Of a DNA stretch of 64,000 nt, positions 1 through 10,212 are shown piece after piece. Source of the DNA: Microglena sp. YARC (Eukaryota; Chlorophyta; Chlorophyceae; Chlamydomonadales; Chlamydomonadaceae). The stretch covers positions 7,708,777 to 7,772,776 of the forward strand of contig CM039464.1 of the NCBI GenBank assembly GCA_022414725.1. The letters run 5' to 3'. Positions within the stretch are counted from its first letter, which is position 1. The number at the start of each line of letters is the position of its first letter. The position numbers were made by a program, and so were the translations under genes. The notes beneath the pieces were generated by a model. It was not told the DNA's origin. It did not search any database and was given only the letters and a program-made list of their open reading frames with translations.

Positions 1-525
1 TCCCCTACTGGGAGTGAGCCAGCCATCCTTAACCATGCTGGACAACTTGGGTTTTGCCTTGCCCATCTGCTTAGGCCCATCTGGGCATTCTGTGATTTTT
101 TCTGGCCTATTTGGGATTGGTGTTACGATATATCCTGCGGTGCGATACCCATCACATGATATTTTTTCTGGTTCTTTCATAAAGCATAGCTTTGGTTACA
201 TTGTGTATTCTTTCCTTTTGAGGTGGAGTCTACATTGTTTCTCTTTTCTCTTCCCCTTTACCTCAACAGGTGGAGATTTCAGCTCTTGCTTTTATTTTTG
301 TTTCGGTTCCGGTTCGTTTCTGCTACTGTTCACCTGACCAGGTGGAGTGTCAGAGTTAGATGACTGGTAGGTCAGTCTCACAGACAGTGGCGTGTCCACG
401 GACATGTGTACGTGGACTTAGCTGCAATCCTAAACCCGTAACCTCAACTCCTAGGTGACCGGAGGCTGGACTTAAGTCCAGCCCACGCTTTAAATATTGC
501 CTTGAGAATCCATAGCCTCATCCGT

Positions 526-2264
526 CTATCCACCATCCGGTGTTATTCCGACAGATCCCGCAAGGGTGAGTGTCGACCAGAAATCATCAGCACCACACAT
601 AGGCCTGCATTCGCCGCGAAACCTCAACCAGTGAGTGTGCGTAGCCGTAACATTGAAGGCTGGTCCACCAGCAACGACTTCGATGTACATTGGCTCTTGG
701 CGCTCCTTGGTCCATTCGTCCATGACACCGCATCCCAAAACCTGCTCGTCCGCGTAGACTTTTAGTTCCACGGTACCGTCACCGTACACGCTGCGTAAGA
801 CAAATAGGTTGGTAGAGCAAATGATTCAGATTCAGATTCAAATTAAAATTCAGATTCACATGTAGAGAAAAACCCACAGTCCTCCTGATCATAATCGGGA
901 CCATTGACAAACCCAACGCGCGAATGATTCAGAAAACATGTACTCGGAATACACACAGTCCTCCCGATCATAATCGGGAGCATTGACAAACCCAACGAGC
1001 GAATGATTCAAAAAACATGTACTCGGAATACGCACAGTCCTCCCGATCGTAGTCGGGAGCATTGTCAAACCCAATGAGCGAATGATTCAGAAAACATGTA
1101 CTCGGCATACACACAGTCCTCCCGATCATAATCGGGAGCATTGTCAAACTCAACGAGAGAATGATACAGAAAACATGTACTCGGAATACACACAGTCCTC
1201 CCGATCATAATCGGGAGCATTGACAAACCCAACGAGAGAATGATACAGAAAACATGTACTCGGAATACACACAGTCCTCCCGATCGTAGTCGGGAGCATT
1301 GACAAACCCAACGAGAGAATGATACAGAAAACATGTACTCGGCATACCCACAGTCCTCCCGATCATAATCGGGAGCATTGACAAACCCAACGATAGAATG
1401 ATACAGAAAACATGTACTCGGAATACTCACAGTCCAAATTCATAAGCAACACCCATCTGAACTTACTTGACTATATGCGGGCACGGAATAAAGATTTGCT
1501 TTCCACCTTGTTCTGTCCTTCCTCCATAGTCCATCAAGTCGTCCATGCAGAGCTGATAGGGGGACTTCCTACCCTTGCGAAGAAGCGCATCTCGTTCACT
1601 GTCCCATGCGACAATACCTATCTTGTGCACGCCTAATCGATCCTCTTCATTACCCACGTAGGTGAAGGTGACATATGGTGCCCAATACAATTTGGAGTCT
1701 GCATCACTTTCATCTTTGGCGATCTTGGTAAATTCAAGGGGTCCATCAGGGTTGTGAGGTCCTTCATCCCAACCAATGGGTGGTGGTCGTGGTGGCCTCT
1801 CTCTTACCTCTTCACCTGTTACCGCATCAGCTACTGGTGTACGTTCCTCAGGTAAGTTTTCTGCTGCACGGACTTGTTTAGACTTGCTTGTGACACCACC
1901 ACCTTTTGGAGGGGACATGCTACTGTTCGCAAAGCTCTCAACTGAATTGAAGGACAGAGTCCTAGGTTGCAACAGTCGGGGTTTCGCAGGCACTGCAGCT
2001 GGTTGTCGAGGTTGCGCAGGCACTGCAGCTGGTCGTCGAGGTTGAGTGCGCAGGCTGGGTAGCTACAGCACCAGAGCGTAAAGGTTTAGGTTGCACAGGT
2101 TGCGGCCTAGGTATTTTCCCGGGAACAACCCTTGAATGGGCTGTTACGAAGTTGGAGAAAATGTCTCTCCGCGTTTGTTTACGACGTGAATCGGTTTGCG
2201 TAGGTTGGTTAGGAAGAAAGGGTCTCTTGGAAGAATTCACCTCGTTAGGGTCCTTCGGCGGCAT
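526..2264 (-). CDS. unrecognised two-exon gene, probable 4-bp frameshift
   Basis: Not recognised. Exon 1 runs from the ATG at 2264 down to 1467 and exon 2 from 790 to the stop at 526. The donor reads GTAAGT at 1466 and the acceptor is a T-rich tract ending CGCAG before 790; the phase-2 exon end joins exon 2 in frame. Exon 1 is open in two overlapping frames that meet in a 30-bp repeat rich in Pro, Ala, Gln and Arg. An extra AGTG at about 2045-2048 (plus strand) accounts for the shift; without it the gene would encode about 352 residues. The N-terminal third is basic and low in complexity. The rest is mixed alpha/beta-like, with WAPYVTFTYVG near 1670-1690 and VYGDGTVELKVYADEQ at the start of exon 2. 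It is divergent from the gene at 2572, so it may be the second gene of one transposon. The intron holds the 79-bp array. Confidence 0.5.
881..1436. repeat. 79-bp intronic tandem array
   Basis: Seven units start at 881, 960, 1039, 1118, 1197, 1276 and 1355, an exact 79-bp period, with a partial eighth near 1434. Each unit contains a near-palindrome of the type TCCCGATCATAATCGGGA. The array lies wholly inside the predicted intron 791-1466 of the minus-strand gene. Minus-strand ORFs across it are a by-product of the repeat. Confidence 0.9.
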
Positions 2265-2571
2265 AATACCGACATAGCAAGCAAACTGATAGGACCTTGG
2301 ACAGAGTCGAACTATGGCCTCTAGTTATTCACGTACTGCAAAATACAGTCTTGTGTTCCCGAATTGATTCTTACAGTATTAGCCCTTGCAGTTTGCTAGG
2401 CCCGGTCAAGTCGCTGGTCCCGGTCTAGTCTGCTGGTCGCGGTACAGATCGACCCCGCCCGGTACAGTTGGCTGGTCCCGGGTTCCGCGATCACTCACCC
2501 GACGGCAGGCCCACTGTCGATTCCTTCTTATCATCTTGGCAGGCTTAGTTTCTTTGAGGGGAAGGGGCAAA
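2265..2571. promoter_or_regulatory. shared upstream region of divergent genes
   Basis: This 307-bp interval separates the two divergent start codons. It contains several imperfect copies of GCTGGTCCCGGT between about 2410 and 2485. No TATA box is obvious. The promoter role is inferred from position only. Confidence 0.3.
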
Positions 2572-5500
2572 ATGGACGCTACCCCTTCCCCAGGAATTGG
2601 ATTGGGCATACACCACTGGGTTGAGCCTATGTTGCCGGTACCTCGACGTCGACAACTAGATTTCGAGAATTGCAGTGGCAACGATGCGATCGAAACCGTG
2701 CCAGCCGAAGAGAGCGACACAGTTACCAACTCTGATACCGTGAATCAATTCGACAAGCTTATTACCTGTGAGTGCAAGAACACATGTCACTTGGTACTCC
2801 CACAGGATGTAATTCGCGAACGACGAAATGAATTCGCCGAGCTCGAACCTGCCGAAAGGCAACGTCGATGCTACATCGAATTGAATGCACTGGCAAGCAA
2901 GCGGGATCGCAAGACAGGGACAAGGAATGTGTCGACAAGGTAGGTTGTAATTTGAAATTTGAAATTGTTACATCCGTGTAGAACCGTTACTCACAAAGGT
3001 AGGTTGTCAATAATTTGATCTTGCGCCTGAAGCGCCTGATGCGCCTGATGCGCCTAAAGATTTTTGAAATGTATTATGACTCGAACTTAACGATTCTTTT
3101 GCTCGTTCAGGATATTGGGCGTTGACGTTTGCAAGTCATTTTATCAGGCTGCATCCGTAATCGGTTCAAATGCATGGCTAGCGATAAGTGGTCAGATCAA
3201 AAACAACAGAGAGTAAGTTATCCCGAATTCTCATGTGGTTACAGTGCACTTTGCTTCCTCCTGATTATGCTCGGGACAACCCAATACATCAGGCAACCGT
3301 ATAATGATCCATTCTACCCTCCCGATCATGCTCGGGAGCATCCATAACAATAAGCGACCTAACCTCGTTCCATTGGACCCTGTCTAGGTTTGAACCTGCT
3401 GTGAAGGTGAGGAGGACGAGGAGTGCATCCGCAGTGTTGAGGGACAATTTCAACGCTGCGATGAAATCTCTCGTAGATGAGTTTGGGGAGTCAATGCCGC
3501 ACCAGACTTCTTATGCTCCAGGATCTAGAGGAAGGAAAAAATCGAAGGTCATGCGCCCTTTGATTTTTTTACATTGCGGCATATTTCCAAGCAAGCAAGC
3601 TGTCTTTAGGGACATGAAGAAGAAGGGCATGGTTCCTCCCAGAACATTATACAGCAGTTTGCGTAAACTATGGCATGCTCATTGGTGGAACGTGAAGATA
3701 AAGACTTGGCAGCCTGTCGCCAAGTGCGACGACTGCGTCAAGTACCGAGCCAGACTCCTGACCACTACGTTTCAGCCAGCAGTTGATGAACTTCGTCAGA
3801 GTCAGGCTGTGCACCGTAATCAGATTTCCATTGGTCGGCGTAGGTATGACATCCGTGAAAAACTGTATGAACAGTATCCGAAGCTCTTCTTGCACGCATC
3901 CGCTGATGCAATGGACAACAAGAAGACTAATCTTCCTCAGTCACGCCACTTCTCACATACAAAGAAGACCGCAGGAGGTGAACTTCTAAAGACACGCATC
4001 ATGGGTGAGTACAAATACAGCGCATGTAGGACATGTCCTCCCGATCATAATCGGGAGCATACACAGTATTTAAACTTGAAATGATTAATTAACAAAATAA
4101 TGCTAATATTCTGACTTCATGTTTCCTTCTATGTTAACTCAGGATTATTCTCCCAGGGAAGAGGCTTCATTGGTTATTGGGCTTTGCCATTCTACTCGCA
4201 GTCCATCAATCTGGCTATATCATGCTTCCAACATTTCTTCAACCGGGTCCTTGAAGAAGAGAGGCAGCTTCCACCGTATTGCTTCTTGCAAATGGACAAC
4301 GCGGCAAAGGACAACAAGAACGCTTTCATGTTCGCATACTTGTCCTTGTTGGTTGAGATGAACTGGTTTGAGGAAGTGTACGTCCATTTCCTCCCTCCCG
4401 GACACACACATAGCAATCTTGACAAAAAGTACTATGTGATCTCGCAAGGGTTAAAGAACATGGAAGTGTACACCCTGGACCATCTGATGGGCATTGTTGG
4501 TAACTTATTCAAGAGAATGGGCCCTTACACAAGGCAAGACGTCGTGACCTCTATAGGGGACTTCTCCGCTGTCCTCCTAGACAACGTTTACAAGTTGTTC
4601 GGTCATGGCACTAGCACCGTCAAAGGAGTTAATCGCCGTTTACACGCATTCAAGATAACGAAAGGTCCCAACGGGAGAGTCGGTAAGAATACTTGATATA
4701 CTGATATTTACAAATTAAATGCTATTAAATGCTAAATTAAGTGCGTGTATGTACTGTCTGCACAATGCTCCCGATTATGCTCGGGAGGAATATGGGTGTG
4801 CCATGTCCTCATTGATTTACATGTACAGTCTTCAATAGAAATTAAATGATACAAAGGAAGTAGTACCTAGGACCTAGGATGTATTATCCAAGGGATGCTC
4901 CCGAGTATAGTCGTGAGGAATATGGGTGTCCTAAATGATTCACTAATATACAATACATGTTTGCACACCAACAATTGCAGGGGTCTATTACAAGGAGTAT
5001 GACGAGTCAGGATCTTGGAGAGGACAGTGGGACAATGACGCTGAACCTATTTACGTCCTCCAAGGCTTCCCACTGGTGGACACAAGTACAGTATTTAAGG
5101 AAGCCCCCAAGATCAAGATTGAAGAGCTCGAGAATATCGAGGCAAACTGGGCGGCTGTCTGGAAGACTATTCATAACGAGAAGCCCGGAGGCGACGTCCT
5201 TGCAGGCCACGTGGCCGATGGTCCTGTACAAACCGCCGGTGACGACCGTGCAGGACCCGTAGCTGATGTCCGTGTACGACACGCAGCGGAGCACCTTCTA
5301 GAACCAGAAGCCGATGACCAGCAGCCGATGGATGAACCAGCAGCCGATGGCCCATCCCATGCCCAGTCCTTCAAACATATTGCCGAGAAGCTTCGTGAAA
5401 CTTGGGAAGCCAGCAATAAGTGGTGGACTGATTTCTTCAACGTTGAGAAGAGTTATTGGAGCACTCAACCAGATGATGCTGTGACTGGGGAGAACCCGAA

Positions 5501-6365
5501 AGACCAACATTTTGTCGACTTCCCATCGGAGTTGTCAGCAACCAGTCGTGTTCTGACACAGTCTGAGAAATCAATGGCCAAGCGCTTGATAGCAGCATTG
5601 GATGACTTGTCCATGGATGTGTCAGACATTTTACCTGCAAGTAACGAGATTGCCAAGACTATGAAGGTCGCACACACTTTGGAGACTAATATGGAAAGGC
5701 CAGAGGAGGAGGATGTGTTGTACTTATATTCTTCACAAGGGACGAAGCCGGATAGAAGAATAGCCTACGAGCCCACTACTGATTTGGTTGTTGGTCATGT
5801 CGCTGTGGTCAAGGTACAAATGGATGACTCTAGCGGATTGACAGGATGGGACGTGGTGGAGGTCAAATCACTACCAGTGAATGGAGAAGTGGAATGTGTG
5901 TATTTAAAGCCCTTGTACTCTGGGGCTCAGAAGTTGGTGTACACTGAAACACAATACCCAACTTGGCCAGAAGATTGGATGGACCACAAGCTTGTGCCTA
6001 TTACCGTGGGGGTTAGGAGAAAAGCAACATGGACGGGCGATATTCCCATTGACGCATTTCAATTTAGCTGCGAACCCACCAAGGGTATGAAGATCCAGAG
6101 AAAGTACCACACAAGCATGCTCCTAGCTTGTCAATCCATTGAGAAGGACACCAGGGCAGAGGCTGTGCAATCGGATGGAGACAATGCAGACATTACTGAG
6201 GAGGAGGAGATGGAGGAGGAGGAAGATGGGGATGGGGACATGGAGGAGGAGAAGGAGGAGGAAGAGGAGGACGAGGAGGGGGGGGGAGGAGGAGGAGTAA
6301 GATGTTTGACACATAGCCGTTTTTTACTAATGAATTATACTTACGATTTTTATTGTAAGATGTAA
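2572..6365 (+). CDS. DUF7869-like (transposase-like) protein, five exons
   Basis: Model: 2572-2939, 3111-3212, 3388-4004, 4143-4682, 4981-6365. All four introns are GT-AG and every phase matches, giving 1003 codons without a stop. Residues near 66-71 (CECKNTC) and near 270 (KCDDCVKYRA) could bind zinc. The core has three acidic blocks spaced like an RNase H-fold DDE domain: DAMDNKKTNLPQ near 328, QMDNAAKDNKN near 410 and PPGHTHSNLD near 448. This order (DGMDQ-like, DN..KN, GHTH..D) is what I know from the DUF7869 family, often multicopy in algae and invertebrates. The C-terminus near 947-980 is an acidic Glu/Asp/Gly run. The first in-frame ATG after the shared upstream region was taken as the start. 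Introns 2, 3 and 4 carry palindromes; intron 1 carries a tiny LINE remnant. The last 20 or so codons run into a palindrome, so the true 3' end may instead be a donor (GTAAGA) near 6298. The family assignment is from memory of motifs, not a search. Confidence 0.7.
2949..2995 (-). mobile_element. 47-bp LINE A 3' end with 12-bp TSD
   Basis: The insert has a (TTTGAAA)-type tail and then about 30 bp matching the 3' terminus of LINE A at 39670-39705 (GTTACATCCGTGTAGAACC). It is flanked by perfect 12-bp direct repeats AAGGTAGGTTGT at 2937-2948 and 2996-3007. The duplicated target contains the splice donor of exon 1, so two donors now exist. Confidence 0.85.
3257..3276. repeat. intronic palindrome, degenerate copy
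   Basis: CCTCCTGATTATGCTCGGGA in intron 2 of the DUF7869-like gene; same family as the core of the 79-bp array. Confidence 0.7.
3318..3341. repeat. intronic palindrome
   Basis: A CTCCCGATCATGCTCGGGAG core in intron 2, flanked by the conserved GCAT end. Confidence 0.85.
4037..4060. repeat. intronic palindrome
   Basis: A copy in intron 3 identical in its 24-bp core to most units of the 79-bp array, some 2.6 kb away. Confidence 0.9.
4765..4788. repeat. intronic palindrome, opposite orientation
   Basis: Begins ATGCTCCCGATTATGCTCGG in intron 4. The GCAT end lies on the left here, so the element is inverted compared with introns 2 and 3. Confidence 0.85.
4895..4918. repeat. intronic palindrome, decayed
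   Basis: Begins ATGCTCCCGAGTATAGTCGT in intron 4, inverted orientation with mismatches; second copy in this intron. Confidence 0.65.
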
Positions 6366-6580
6366 AAGCTGAATTCTGCCTGCCGACTTATAACCATCCG
6401 CTTTCCCTTTATTTCTTACAATTATAATTGTAAGACACGAATTGATGTTAACACCTTTTGTTACAAAATATGGCATTTCAACGTTGTAACATTCGCAATC
6501 TGTACGTTTCTCCGTCTTTCAAGCTCATTTCGAGCATATTTTGTCAAAATTGACTAGAATCTTACGATTTTATCGTAAGA
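6340..6580. repeat. cluster of three CTTAC...GTAAG palindromes
   Basis: Palindromes lie at 6340-6359 (near perfect), 6415-6434 (perfect, CTTACAATTATAATTGTAAG) and 6561-6580 (CTTACGATTTTATCGTAAGA). A half-site follows near 6617. They lie at and just past the 3' end of the DUF7869-like gene. They differ in sequence from the intronic palindromes but have similar length. Confidence 0.8.
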
Positions 6581-6983
6581 TTGCATGTGGAAAGCATCAA
6601 AAGACCCCCCAAAAGTGATTGTAAGATTGGAAATCCGTTGGGAAGCAGGAACGCCCATTAGATGCACTGACAACCTACACAGGCTTAGCATAGACGGATC
6701 GGTTACGAGAATTAGCGGAACCGATGTAAGGGAATTTGTGTAGGAGATAGGACGAGAGCATTGGTCAAATTTCAAAAACAATCTGACGCACTACCCCGCG
6801 CTTGTCCATGCGGAAGGCGGCAGAGGGCGTTGCGCAGTAATCTGAAAAGAAAGCTGGGAAGAAAGGAGGTAACAAAGCAGGACGCCAAAAATATAAAGTA
6901 GTAACGAATACATGCGTTGGGCGAGGGAGGGAAGAATATCATGTAGGAGTACGAGAGGTAGAATGAAGGTTGGCGTGGCTTAC

Positions 6984-7082
6984 CTTGGCCATATTGCAAA
7001 GGCTCTAATCGTACGGCCATTTCGCCATGCCGCGTCCAATCCGCCTTGGCTAACGTACGTGAAAGGCTGGTGAAAGGACACC
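6984..7082 (-). CDS. candidate isolated exon, unknown gene
   Basis: A 99-bp open segment with a good acceptor (T-rich tract ending TTTTCGCAG) and donor (GTAAGC) on the minus strand. It would encode 33 residues including SLSRTLAKADW. No neighbouring exon could be joined with confidence, and the product is not recognised. It may belong to the same minus-strand gene as the ORF at 7849-8160. Confidence 0.3.
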
Positions 7083-7848
7083 CTGCGAAAACATCTATCA
7101 AAATTAGTAAGAGTACTGACAGGTCATCGCAAGTCACAATAATATTTCAGTGTGACTTAGGCTTTCATCACAGTGATTAAAATCGTCCTGGTTTCGCCCT
7201 ACAACAGCGCCATTTTCGACGCATGCAGCGAAAGCACATCGGTGACTTCGAGTGACCTTTTCCCGAATGAAAGCTATTCGCCAACAAGAAGTTCGCGCTA
7301 GTACTTCGTTGCCTAACTGTTCACCCTATCTCGGAATCGCTGGCAGAGCTTCGCAGGTTCGCAAGAATGACCCCTCGAAAAGGTTGCCAACAGACCCTCG
7401 AGCGACAGAAAGCTGCATACCCCTTCGCGTATTACAACTCAGTTGTTAACGTGCGATCGAGGAGTTATTGGTCACGCTTCGGTCTACGATAAGTTCTGGG
7501 TGTCTGTCGGGATCGCTGGTTTGCGGTGAGCCGAGACATTTCGTCCATTGTACGCCTACATTTATCTGTAGTTCCGCTGCAAATCGTGTCTTTCGCCTAC
7601 ATTTAGCGAAATTGTCACTTCCCCGTGTGTGGGTTTTACAGCATAGTGCGACCTATATCAGTCGATCAATGTTGAGTGTAATTTGTGGCCCGCTGGCCTA
7701 ACTAAATTGATTGCAGTTGACCTAGGAGCCCAGCTACAGGGATTTTTTTCGTTTTTGAAGCCCCCCCTTCCATAGCTGTTCTGGTTCCGGAGCCATCTGG
7801 CCAGTCTCCGTTTGTAGCTATTCATAGCTATTTTCAAATTGGCGTCTT

Positions 7849-8160
7849 TTAACATTCTAACTTAAAATTTAACTTTTCAAGCCTGGCTTGGTTAGCAGCT
7901 TCGTGCTCCTCCTCAGGCACGGTAGCTCGTTCCTGAATCCTTGCGAGATTACCAGCATGACGTAACTCCTCGGATCGGGCAGCGCGGGCATCACGTCGAC
8001 GCTTGTTGGCTATTTCCCTGTCTTTCTTGCTCTGGCAAGCTCGCTTTGAGCGCTGGCGGTGTTGCGGGCCCTCCTGCCCAGTAGGACCGTTGCCATGCAT
8101 CATGGTCGCATTATCCGTGAAGAACTGGAAGCTATTATTCCGAGCGCCATGCCAAGCCAT
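7849..8160 (-). CDS. small basic coiled-coil-like ORF
   Basis: A 103-codon ORF from ATG at 8160. Its second half is rich in Arg, Lys, Glu and Ala (around KKDREIANKRRRDARAARSE) with spacing that suggests a charged helix or DNA-binding basic region. No bZIP leucine repeat is clear. No gene family is recognised. It could be a first exon, a pseudogene or chance. Confidence 0.25.
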   Translation of the reverse strand: MAWHGARNNSFQFFTDNATMMHGNGPTGQEGPQHRQRSKRACQSKKDREIANKRRRDARAARSEELRHAGNLARIQERATVPEEEHEAANQARLEKLNFKLEC

Positions 8161-9464
8161 ATGAGGGTCAGCTGGTGACCTCCAAGGAGAGGATCTTCTG
8201 ATTCTAAATGTCTTGCCGTCATAGTCTGGGAGGCAGTTGTGGACATGCTATGAGCGCGCGCGCTTAGCTAAGCGCATTTGCAGTTTTGGTATTTGAAAAT
8301 TCTGCTAGGCGGGGAGTTGAGAATTGGGTGAACGAAAAGCCGGATGCAAGTCGGTTACACTACGCACGCCCATGGCACGTGGGCGCGCGATGATGACACC
8401 ACCACGACCACGACCACAACCATGATTTATTTATATATATAGATATGTAGACTGGACAGTAAAATAGACAGTTGCTGTAGAGGGAGCTATCATGATGAGT
8501 ATGATACGGAGGAGCCAATTGTTGTAGGCCTGCTAGGGTAGATAGGAGCTACAAGAGAGCTGCAGGTGTTAAGGTCCTGCTAAAAGCTGCAAGAGCTGCA
8601 AGGGAGCTGTCAGGTAGCAGCAGGTCAAATAGGCGCTGCTAGGAAGCTGCATGGAAGCTGCAAGGAAGCTGCCAGGTAGCTGCAGATCAACTAGGCGCTA
8701 CTAGGAAGCTGTAGGACAAGGACGGGAGATTATCATTCTCATAACCCCCCTCTGGTTTGACAATCTATTCGGACATTTCCCCCCTAAATTGTCAAAATCT
8801 CAATGCAGAAACCGTTGAGACCGAACTGAATGAATGTACGACGGTATGTCATTACATGTGCACACATGTAAATGTAATAGGTACAGTAATGGATTTTATC
8901 AAATGCAGACATGGCCTTCAGCAAGTGATAATCTAGGAGGGTATCGCTCGTAGATCTATTCAATGCGTTCAGCAATGGACCATGCCATATGCACATTAAA
9001 TCAGGTTAGGAGGGTATCGCTCCTTAATGATTTAGGATCTATGCATTGGAAATGGATTAGTATATTTGTTTGCTTAGACGGCTGTGCTGCATTGGTAATG
9101 CAATATAATCATACAGATCTGCATAGATAGAGCCGCCGGCACATCAATCAATGCACACAAATCATTAAATCAAAGCATGTCAGTGCACACACAAATCTGC
9201 ACATTATGTACATGAATCGATCAATCAGTGCATATCAAATACACATACAAATCAGTAGTTCTGCACATCATACATATCTATCTGTACATCAGATATGCAC
9301 ATCAGGTCAGCACATCAGATCTTCACATCAGGTCTCCTCATCATGCAGATCAGCACATCCGATTTGCACATCAGATCTGCACATTAGGTATGCTCATCAT
9401 GCAGATCAGCACATCATACAGATCAGTACATCAGATGTGCTCATCATGCAGATCAGCACATCAT
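8161..9464. repeat. intergenic stretch with simple and short tandem repeats
   Basis: No gene seen. It contains an (ACCACG)-type run at about 8397-8430, diverged GGAAGCTGCA repeats at about 8535-8720, and ACATCAGATCAGC-type repeats at about 9265-9464. The last array stops exactly where the first Copia LTR starts. Confidence 0.6.
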
Positions 9465-9858
9465 TATCAGCTTTGTAATCACTCCGGTAGAGTGGACAGT
9501 AGATTAAAGCAGCGGAACAGACGCACCAATCTATACCAAAGACAAGGATCACGTTACAAGCAAGGACGGACACTAAAGGACACCAGCGGTGGGCGAAGTG
9601 GATGCCTGTAACCTGAATAGACCCTAAGCCAGGATCTTGTCAACCTGACACCGTGCAATACTGGACGTGTCAGGGAGAGACCGGTAAGACCGGAGAGACA
9701 GGCAGCCAATAGGAAGCTGACACTGAGTCACTAAAGGATGACTCAGTTCTACGGGAAGCTGTCACTATGGGAAGCTGTCAGGGCCGATAGTTCTAAGGGA
9801 GTACATAAGTAGACACCAAGTCATAAAACGCGTGAGAGCACCGCTATACATGCTGATA
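9465..9858 (-). repeat. Copia LTR 1
   Basis: 394 bp, TATCAGC to GCTGATA. It holds the inverted repeat ACTGAGTCA / TGACTCAGT at 9722-9747. As the element is on the minus strand, this is the 3' LTR of copy 1. Confidence 0.9.
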
Positions 9859-10212
9859 CTCCACCTATGACACAGGTGACATACAATACTACTACTCCAC
9901 CTATGGCACTGGGGACATAGAACTATATGGAACAAACGAAAAAAAAAATCAAAGAACTCCGAAAAAATCGAGAGAAACTCCGAATGAAGCCCAAAGGGCG
10001 TAAGGGAAGGTATGAAGCAAGGCAAAGAACCAAAATTTGCCAAGAGGAGAAACTAAATATCAAAGTCGGGTAACAACGGTATAGAAAACCCGATCCGGGA
10101 ATAGGAACCTAATGCCAAGCAATGATGACAAAAGAAACTCTAAATGTACCAAAGAAACACAAAATGTAACAAAAAATTCCAGAATACAAGAACAAAAAAA
10201 AAAAAAATGGTT

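Noticed and set aside
14..337. 107-codon plus-strand ORF at the window start
   Set aside because: Low-complexity Phe/Ser/Leu translation of T-rich DNA with intron-like tracts ending CAG; no motif.
881..1436. CRISPR-like regular array
   Set aside because: The whole 79-bp unit is conserved, with no unique spacers, and it lies in a spliced eukaryotic intron.
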